A stretch of 64,000 nucleotides of DNA from Alkalibacillus silvisoli (GTDB lineage: Bacteria; Bacillota; Bacilli; Bacillales; Alkalibacillaceae), in the NCBI RefSeq assembly GCF_039521975.1, contig NZ_BAAACZ010000019.1, forward strand, positions 1 through 64,000. Direction: 5' to 3'. The notes beneath the pieces are model-generated. The model ran no database searches. It was given only the letters and a program-made list of their open reading frames with translations, and was not told the DNA's origin. The position numbers and the translations under genes are program-made. Positions 58,153 through 64,000 of the stretch are shown here, one piece after another (position 1 is the first letter of the stretch; the number at the start of each line of letters is the position of its first letter).

Positions 58153-59040
58153 TTATTCACTACGATCTTGCATGCGGTCTTGTTCTTGTAAAGTAGACAT
58201 TTCTAATCCTGGCATCGCAGTACCTAAATCTTTTGAAAGCTTTGCAATTAACTCATAGTCTTGATAATGAGTTGTCGCTTCAACAATTGAACGAGCAAAC
58301 TTTTCAGGATTATCAGATTTAAAAATACCTGAACCAACAAACACACCATCAGCACCTAATTCCATCATTAGCGCTGCATCAGAAGGTGTTGCAATACCAC
58401 CTGCTGCAAAGTTAACAACTGGTAAACGACCTTCTTCTTGAACTTGTAGAAGTAACTCATATGGTGCACCAGTTTCTTTTGCATAAACCATTAGTTCATC
58501 TTTAGCCATATTTTGAATTTGGCGAATTTGTGTTTGAACTTCACGCATATGACGAACCGCTTCTACAATATTACCTGTACCTGGTTCGCCCTTTGTACGT
58601 AACATAGATGCACCTTCGCCAATACGTCGCAAAGCTTCTCCTAAGTTACGGCAACCACATACAAACGGTACAGTAAAGTCATTTTTATCAATGTGATAGA
58701 TATCATCAGCTGGTGTTAAAACTTCACTTTCATCAATATAATCTGCACCCATCGCTTCTAATACACGCGCTTCAACAATATGACCAATACGTGCTTTAGC
58801 CATGACAGGAATACTAACAGCATTTAAAACTTCTTCAGTAATCGTTGGATCTGCCATACGTGCAACGCCACCAGCAGCACGAATATCTGATGGTACTCGT
58901 TCTAAAGCCATAACCGCTACTGCTCCAGAAGCTTCTGCAATTTTAGCTTGTTCTGCATTGACAACGTCCATAATGACGCCACCTTTTTGCATTTCAGCCA
59001 TCCCTCTTTTTACACGGTTCGTACCAACACTTGTTGACAT
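58153..59040 (-). CDS. pdxS: pyridoxal 5'-phosphate synthase, lyase subunit
   Basis: 295 aa (beta/alpha)8 barrel. GGVIMDVVNAEQAKIAE with the substrate Asp, MAKARIGHIVEARVLEAMGADYIDESEVLTPAD with the catalytic Lys, and FAAGGIATPSDAALMM fit well. It makes PLP from ribose 5-phosphate, glyceraldehyde 3-phosphate and ammonia. A GGGGGAC site lies before the ATG. Gap to dacA is 39 bases; dacA-pdxS-pdxT order is conserved in Bacillus. Confidence 0.97.
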   Translation of the reverse strand: MSTSVGTNRVKRGMAEMQKGGVIMDVVNAEQAKIAEASGAVAVMALERVPSDIRAAGGVARMADPTITEEVLNAVSIPVMAKARIGHIVEARVLEAMGADYIDESEVLTPADDIYHIDKNDFTVPFVCGCRNLGEALRRIGEGASMLRTKGEPGTGNIVEAVRHMREVQTQIRQIQNMAKDELMVYAKETGAPYELLLQVQEEGRLPVVNFAAGGIATPSDAALMMELGADGVFVGSGIFKSDNPEKFARSIVEATTHYQDYELIAKLSKDLGTAMPGLEMSTLQEQDRMQDRSE

Positions 59041-59079
59041 TATAAAGTCCCCCTATCTTTTCTTGGCAAGGTTTTACTA

Positions 59080-60399
59080 TTAAGTAAAAATCCCTTTAAT
59101 ACTATTAAATAGACCAACAAAGAAGTCGCCAATAGCTTGTAAAATTAGCATAAACCAATTTGAACGCTCGACTTCATCAGCCGTATAAACAGGTACTGAG
59201 ATCGTTGCATCATCAGATGTTAAATTACCGTAATCGAGTTCCCCTTCATATGTTAACACTAATTGCCCAACTTCTAAACCTTCTTCTACAGGTGCTTCTA
59301 ATGCACCCTCATCATTTAATACTTCTTCATCTAATTCTAATTGAACTGAGTAAAGGTCTTCTTCACCATTTTTAATCATTGATTCAATCGGTTCACCTGA
59401 AGCGATCTCTACTTCATTTTCTTTACCTTTAACAATAGATAGTGTTGATTCATCATCTACTTGATATCCTTCTTCATACAACATTTCTTTTGAAAAATGT
59501 TCAAAACCATAATCTAATATCTTTTGTGTTTCAGCAAATCGAGCTTCTACACTATCCGTTCTCATGACGACTGAAATTAGCCTTGTACCATCACGTTCTG
59601 CTGTACCTGTAAAAGTATAACCTGCTAATTCTGTGAATCCGGTTTTCAAGCCATCTAAGCCTTCATACGTATACTGTGCAATATGACCAGGCATTCCTGG
59701 TAACATCCAGTTGAAGTTTAACATTTCGTGCCCTTCAAATTCTTGAGTAGGTACACTCGAAACTTCTAGAGCTTCAGGATAATCATTAACAAGATTGTAA
59801 GCTAAAATCGCCATAGAGCGAGCAGATATTAAATTATCTGCATCTGGGTCTGTACCTTCAGGATAATTTTCTCCTAAGTGGCTATTAGATAAACCAGTTG
59901 AATTCACAAACTGAGCATCCGGTAAGCCCATATCTTCTGCTTTATCGTTCATCATTTGAACAAATTCGCCTTCAGAACCTGCAACTAATTCAGCTAAAGC
60001 AATCGATGTTGCATTATCTGAATAGATTGCCATTGCATCATACAATTCTTTAACCGTATATTCATGATCTAAGCGTAATCCTACACCAGAAAAGGTATTA
60101 TTTGCGGAGATCGAAAAAGCATAATCGCTAATTTCTGTCGTTGTATCCCAACTAATCTCACCATTTTCCACCGCTTCTAAAACTAAATACTCTGTCATAA
60201 CTTTAGTCATACTCGCTGGTGGTAATGCAATATCTGCATCTTTAGAAAATAATATATCTCCAGTTTCAGCATCTACTAAGATTGCTGATTCAGCTTCTGT
60301 ATCAACTTCTGCTTGAGCTGTAACTGGTGTTCCTAATAATGACCCGAATAAAAAGACAGCCATTATAGTTATCATGATGAATTTCCTCGATTGTTTCAT
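59080..60399 (-). CDS. dacA: D-alanyl-D-alanine carboxypeptidase (PBP5)
   Basis: 439 aa. Signal peptide (about 1-30), the serine site SMTK near residue 64, SDN motif (YSDNATS) near 125 and KTG (LKTGFTE) near 250, then the beta-rich PBP5_C domain and a C-terminal amphipathic helix (FMLILQAIGDFFVGLFN) that anchors it. It trims pentapeptides. GGGGGAAAG before the ATG. Between it and the HD-GYP gene (60400-60776) I see only a hairpin at 60655-60693. Confidence 0.95.
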   Translation of the reverse strand: MKQSRKFIMITIMAVFLFGSLLGTPVTAQAEVDTEAESAILVDAETGDILFSKDADIALPPASMTKVMTEYLVLEAVENGEISWDTTTEISDYAFSISANNTFSGVGLRLDHEYTVKELYDAMAIYSDNATSIALAELVAGSEGEFVQMMNDKAEDMGLPDAQFVNSTGLSNSHLGENYPEGTDPDADNLISARSMAILAYNLVNDYPEALEVSSVPTQEFEGHEMLNFNWMLPGMPGHIAQYTYEGLDGLKTGFTELAGYTFTGTAERDGTRLISVVMRTDSVEARFAETQKILDYGFEHFSKEMLYEEGYQVDDESTLSIVKGKENEVEIASGEPIESMIKNGEEDLYSVQLELDEEVLNDEGALEAPVEEGLEVGQLVLTYEGELDYGNLTSDDATISVPVYTADEVERSNWFMLILQAIGDFFVGLFNSIKGIFT

Positions 60400-60654
60400 A
60401 TTCTTTCCCCCACATTAATCTTAAAAATAATCTATTTGAATAGCTAATATTCACTATTGTTATTTAGGCTATTCCAACATTTATTATTATACAACATTTT
60501 CACTCTACTCACATCGGCTTTTATACTAAAAATTAAAAATGTGAAAATAGACTTAATATAAAAGGTATAAAACCTCCTGCTGCTCTTGAATCGATGAGTT
60601 TTCTTCACATTAAGAATTAGAGATTTGGGTGAATATTGATCGTAATAATAAGAA

Positions 60655-60693
60655 AATCCGAACGAATTCATCATAAATGAATTCGTTCGGATT
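60655..60693 (-). terminator. terminator after the HD-GYP gene; repeated hairpin
   Basis: Perfect 17-bp stem AATCCGAACGAATTCAT / ATGAATTCGTTCGGATT, loop of five, then TTCTTATT on the minus strand. The same core AATCCGAACGA / TCGTTCGGATT is at 43221-43262. The remaining bases 60400-60776 show no gene; a frame at 60444-60674 is rejected. Confidence 0.7.
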
Positions 60694-60776
60694 ATTGCAA
60701 TTGGATATCGCTAGATTAACTGCTCCGTTTTTAAACAAGTACGGCTCCGCGCTCCTTGATAAGAAGAAGTACTGAT

Positions 60777-61850
60777 CTATAAAACCTCGTCTATATATAA
60801 ATCCCGCTCGTCTATTAGATTAATTATTTCTTTATTTTTAGACAGCCTAACATAGGGTCGTGTCGGATGCTTTTCATCTGTGAAAACAATCGTACCATAA
60901 TCATTGTTTGATAACTTGACTTGAGTTCCGTTACTAAAATTAACAATCGTATTTACGATTTGATTTAGTACCTTCATATCAAGTTTATCTATATAGTCTT
61001 TAGTCATCTCTTCCACTACTTTATACGGCGATTGCTTCTGACGATAAATCCTCTCAGAAGTCATGGCATGAAACATATCACTAATTGCGATAATACTAGC
61101 AAATGGATGAATCTTATCATTTTGAACCCCCATTGGGTATCCAGATCCATCCAAACGTTCATGGTGTTGTAAGACGGAGATTTTTACATCTTTATGTACT
61201 GGTAAGTCTTCAATCATTCGGTATGATTCAATCGGGTGTTTTCTTACTTGTTCATACTCAGCATGTGTTAAACTCCGATCTAGCAAATACAATCCTTCTT
61301 GGTCTTTAAGCATTCCAATATCACTTAAGAAAGCAGCTAATGCAATATTTAATCGATCTTTTTCACTATAGCCTAGCTTTTTAGCTAAGAATGTAGCAAT
61401 AACAGGCATAGACACGATGTGATAATAGAAGTAATTATTAGGATCATTATAGTGATACAATTTTAATAGAACATCGAGTTTGTTTTCACCTTGTTCTACT
61501 AGTGGATAAATCAATTGTCGGATCTTTTGAATATCAATTTTACTTCGATAGTCAAAGCCTTCAAACATTGCTTTCGTTTGTTTTACCACTTCTACATAGT
61601 GCTCATAAAAGGAAATAGGATCATCCTGCTGTTCTTTGTCTGGTTGATCGATCTTTTTCTCTGCTTCAAATGATTCACCGTTAACTAATTTATTCGCCAC
61701 TTCAACTTCATAAACTCTAAACTTATTTAAAACTTGTAAGTGTATAGGCTCCACAACAGTGTGTTTTGGGATTAATGGAGTCAAAGTCTGACCCATGACA
61801 TCTTTCGTTATTAGACAACCTGATACAAGCTGTTGTGGATGTACTTTCAT
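60777..61850 (-). CDS. HD-GYP domain protein with degenerate HD motif
   Basis: 357 aa. An N-terminal region (1-60, ending in a short motif VYEVEVANKL) is followed by an HD-GYP-type domain (about 130-320). The HD pair is replaced by SD in AAFLSDIGMLKDQ (HDIGK in active enzymes), while HHERLDGSGYP with GYP is intact. HD-GYP domains hydrolyse c-di-GMP; loss of His and Lys of the first motif makes activity doubtful. It lies 30 bases after gyrA, so may share its transcript. A sensory or binding role is possible. Confidence 0.88.
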   Translation of the reverse strand: MKVHPQQLVSGCLITKDVMGQTLTPLIPKHTVVEPIHLQVLNKFRVYEVEVANKLVNGESFEAEKKIDQPDKEQQDDPISFYEHYVEVVKQTKAMFEGFDYRSKIDIQKIRQLIYPLVEQGENKLDVLLKLYHYNDPNNYFYYHIVSMPVIATFLAKKLGYSEKDRLNIALAAFLSDIGMLKDQEGLYLLDRSLTHAEYEQVRKHPIESYRMIEDLPVHKDVKISVLQHHERLDGSGYPMGVQNDKIHPFASIIAISDMFHAMTSERIYRQKQSPYKVVEEMTKDYIDKLDMKVLNQIVNTIVNFSNGTQVKLSNNDYGTIVFTDEKHPTRPYVRLSKNKEIINLIDERDLYIDEVL

Positions 61851-61880
61851 AACCTAACACCTCTCGTATTAATTTTTACT

Positions 61881-64000
61881 TTATTCTTCACCTGATTCGT
61901 CATCGTTATTTAATTGTTCTTGCTCTTGTTCTGATTCTATTTCTTCATCATCTTCTTTTTCCACAGGGGCCACTGTTGCTACCGCTTCATCATCTGATAG
62001 TCTAATTAAACGGACACCTTGTGTATTGCGCCCTGTCATTGAAATAGACTCAGATGGCATACGAATCAATACGCCATCGACTGTAATAATCATTAAGTCT
62101 TCTTCTCCTGTTACAGGTTTAACGGCAACGACTTGACCGTTTCTAGGATTCAACTTACACGTTAAAATACCTTTACCACCACGGTTTTGCATACGGTATT
62201 CACTTTCAGGTGTACGCTTACCATAACCTTTTGAAGTTACAGTTAAAACATCCACACCTTCATTTAAAATTTCCATTGAAACCACTTCATCATCTTCATG
62301 TAAGGTTATCCCTTTAACGCCTGTAGCAGTACGTCCCATTACGCGAACATTCTTTTCATCAAAACGAATTAACAAGCCTTCTTGTGTACCGATCATAATT
62401 TGTTTGTCGCCATCCGTTAAGCGAACTGAGATTAATTCATCATCTTCTCGTAAATTAATCGCTCTCAAACCGCCTCGACGAATATTAGAAAACTGCTCTA
62501 AGGTTGTACGTTTGGATAAGCCGTTTTTCGTTGTGAAGAATAAATACCAATCATCTACAAATTCACGAACAGTAATAACAGCATTAACCCACTCGCCATT
62601 TTCAATTTCAATGACATTGACAAGAGGAATTCCTTTTGCTGTACGGCTAAATTCAGGAATTTCATATCCTTTAGCACGATAGACTTTACCTTTATTCGTA
62701 AAGAATAACAACGTATCATGAGTAGAAGTCGATAATAAATGCTCAACAAAATCCTCATCATGTGTATTCATACCTTGAATACCTCGACCACCTCTGTTTT
62801 GTGTTCGGTATGTTGTAGCCGGTAAACGTTTAACGTATCCTTTATGCGTTACAGTTATAACAACTGTTTCTTCTGGAATTAAGTCTTCATCTTCAATTAA
62901 ATCAACACCGCCAACAACAATTTCTGTCCGGCGTTTGTCATTAAAACGCTCTTTTAGCTCTAACAACTCCTCACGAATAATATCTAAAACTTTTTGTTCG
63001 TCAGCTAAAATTGCTTTTAACTCCGTAATTAAGTCTGTTATTTCTTTATATTCATTTTCGATCTTTTCACGTTCTAAGCCTGTTAGACGTTGTAAACGCA
63101 TATCTAAAATAGCTTGTGCCTGCTTTTCAGATAGGCCAAAGCGGCTCATTAACCCATCACGTGCAATATCAGTTGTTTGTGATTGACGAATTAGTTCAAT
63201 AACTTCATCAAGATGGTCTAAAGCAATTCTTAAACCTGCTAATATATGGGCTCTAGCCTCAGCCTTATCTAACTCAAACTGAGTCCTTCTAATAATAACT
63301 TCTTTTTGGTGTTCTAGGTAGTGGCTTAATGTTTGCTTTAAGTTTAATACTTTTGGCTGACCACCCACTAACGCTAACATGTTAATTCCAAATGAAGTTT
63401 GTAGCGCTGTTTGTTTGTAAAGATTATTTAAAACAACATTTGGGTTCGTGTCGCGTCGAATTTCTATTACGACTCGTAAACCGTCACGGTCTGATTCATC
63501 ACGTAAATCTGTAATTCCTTCGATCTTCTTATCGCGAACCAATTCAGCTATTTTCTCAATCAATCTAGCCTTATTAACTTGGAATGGGATTTCCGTTACG
63601 ATAATACGTGATTTACCGTTAGCTTCTTCTTCAATGTCTGCTTTAGAACGTATTGTAATAGAACCTTTTCCAGTTTCAAACGCCTGTCTAATCCCGCTTC
63701 TTCCCAGGATTTGCCCACCAGTTGGAAAGTCTGGACCATGAATATATTCATCCATTAGCTCTTGAATAGTAATATCAGGATTTTCACTTAAAGCAAGTAC
63801 ACCATCAATGACTTCACCTAATTGATGTGGTGGTATATTCGTTGCCATTCCTACAGCAATTCCTGATGCTCCATTGACTAATAAATTAGGAAAACGTGCA
63901 GGTAATACAACTGGTTCTTTTTCAGTACCGTCATAGTTCTCTTCATAGTCTATTGTATTTTTATTAATATCTCTTAAAATTTCCATTGAAATCTTAGACA
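61881..64000 (-). CDS. gyrA: DNA gyrase subunit A, C-terminal part (5' end outside window)
   Basis: About 706 residues are in the window, continuing past base 64000. SKISMEILRDINKNTIDY, RFPNLLVNGASGIAVGMATNIPPHQ, the tower and coiled coil, then the C-terminal beta-pinwheel (six blade motifs, with the GyrA-box QNRGGRGIQGM near 62760-62790) and an acidic tail. The catalytic Tyr lies upstream of the window. The direction puts dnaA, gyrB and oriC to the right. Confidence 0.97.
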   Translation of the reverse strand, partial: SKISMEILRDINKNTIDYEENYDGTEKEPVVLPARFPNLLVNGASGIAVGMATNIPPHQLGEVIDGVLALSENPDITIQELMDEYIHGPDFPTGGQILGRSGIRQAFETGKGSITIRSKADIEEEANGKSRIIVTEIPFQVNKARLIEKIAELVRDKKIEGITDLRDESDRDGLRVVIEIRRDTNPNVVLNNLYKQTALQTSFGINMLALVGGQPKVLNLKQTLSHYLEHQKEVIIRRTQFELDKAEARAHILAGLRIALDHLDEVIELIRQSQTTDIARDGLMSRFGLSEKQAQAILDMRLQRLTGLEREKIENEYKEITDLITELKAILADEQKVLDIIREELLELKERFNDKRRTEIVVGGVDLIEDEDLIPEETVVITVTHKGYVKRLPATTYRTQNRGGRGIQGMNTHDEDFVEHLLSTSTHDTLLFFTNKGKVYRAKGYEIPEFSRTAKGIPLVNVIEIENGEWVNAVITVREFVDDWYLFFTTKNGLSKRTTLEQFSNIRRGGLRAINLREDDELISVRLTDGDKQIMIGTQEGLLIRFDEKNVRVMGRTATGVKGITLHEDDEVVSMEILNEGVDVLTVTSKGYGKRTPESEYRMQNRGGKGILTCKLNPRNGQVVAVKPVTGEEDLMIITVDGVLIRMPSESISMTGRNTQGVRLIRLSDDEAVATVAPVEKEDDEEIESEQEQEQLNNDDESGEE

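Noticed and set aside
60444..60674. Minus-strand frame of 76 codons
   Set aside because: It starts in the repeated terminator hairpin, has a poor composition (Tyr, Lys, Asn, Ser) and no ribosome site.
1..64000. CRISPR array or prophage
   Set aside because: No regularly spaced direct repeats with unique spacers and no integrase, capsid or phage replication genes were seen.

Overview
This window is a block of chromosome from a low-GC, endospore-forming Bacillaceae, probably close to halophilic or alkaliphilic relatives of Bacillus (that last point is inference). It corresponds to the Bacillus subtilis origin-proximal segment from gyrA to yabR, read in reverse. The 3' part of gyrA lies at the right edge, so oriC (dnaA-gyrB-gyrA) should be just beyond base 64000. 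Most genes are on the minus strand, co-directional with replication. Spore genes are everywhere: yabP, yabQ, spoVT, fin, spoVG, sspF, yabG, csfB, bofA, a CotY/CotZ-type coat protein and a SleL/YaaH-type hydrolase.

Layout. 1-185 is the 3' end of an ISL3-family insertion sequence; synteny with B. subtilis is lost there, beyond yabR. 985-14700 carries yabR, divIC, yabQ, yabP, rqcP, yabN, yabM, spoVT, mfd, fin, pth, ctc, prs and glmU. 14935-20050 carries spoVG, purR, ispE, sspF, veg and yabG, but the yabJ (ridA) expected between purR and spoVG is missing and replaced by nested repeat and IS debris (15392-16366). 20182-31995 is the translation, DNA-repair and replication block: ksgA, rnmV, rpfB, tatD, metG, abrB on the plus strand, rsmI, trmN6, yabA, ricT, holB, yaaR, darA, tmk. 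32009-38943 holds a YaaO-type decarboxylase, murB (plus strand, in an unusual place), csfB, bofA, recR, yaaK, dnaX, the large SRP RNA and tadA.

39046-52119 is the accessory part: a LysM-GH18 hydrolase, a DUF3891 protein, a DJ-1/PfpI protein, a lone flavin N-hydroxylase of the siderophore type, acsA, a cyanase with a His-rich N-terminal extension, two gene remnants, a SulP transporter, and a reactive-sulfur operon. The operon is a CstR-type repressor, TusA, DsrE, rhodanese, TusA-rhodanese and rhodanese-MBL. Its three promoters each carry a 16-bp ATACC-N6-GGTAT palindrome, which I read as the CstR operator. 52297-64000 returns to conserved order: dgk-dck, bactofilin-M23 peptidase, tRNA-Ser(UGA), serS with its T-box, pdxT, pdxS, dacA, a degenerate HD-GYP protein and gyrA.

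The most interesting signals are the three-operator sulfur regulon beside the cyanase, and a 417-bp MITE-like element with a 9-bp target duplication. That element sits between the serS T-box terminator and serS; a second copy sits just upstream of the sigma-H promoter of spoVG. Several promoters were readable by eye: SigG for spoVT, SigH for spoVG, SigB-like for ctc, tandem SigA for veg, SigK for the coat gene, and SigA for tRNA-Ser, abrB and the serS leader.
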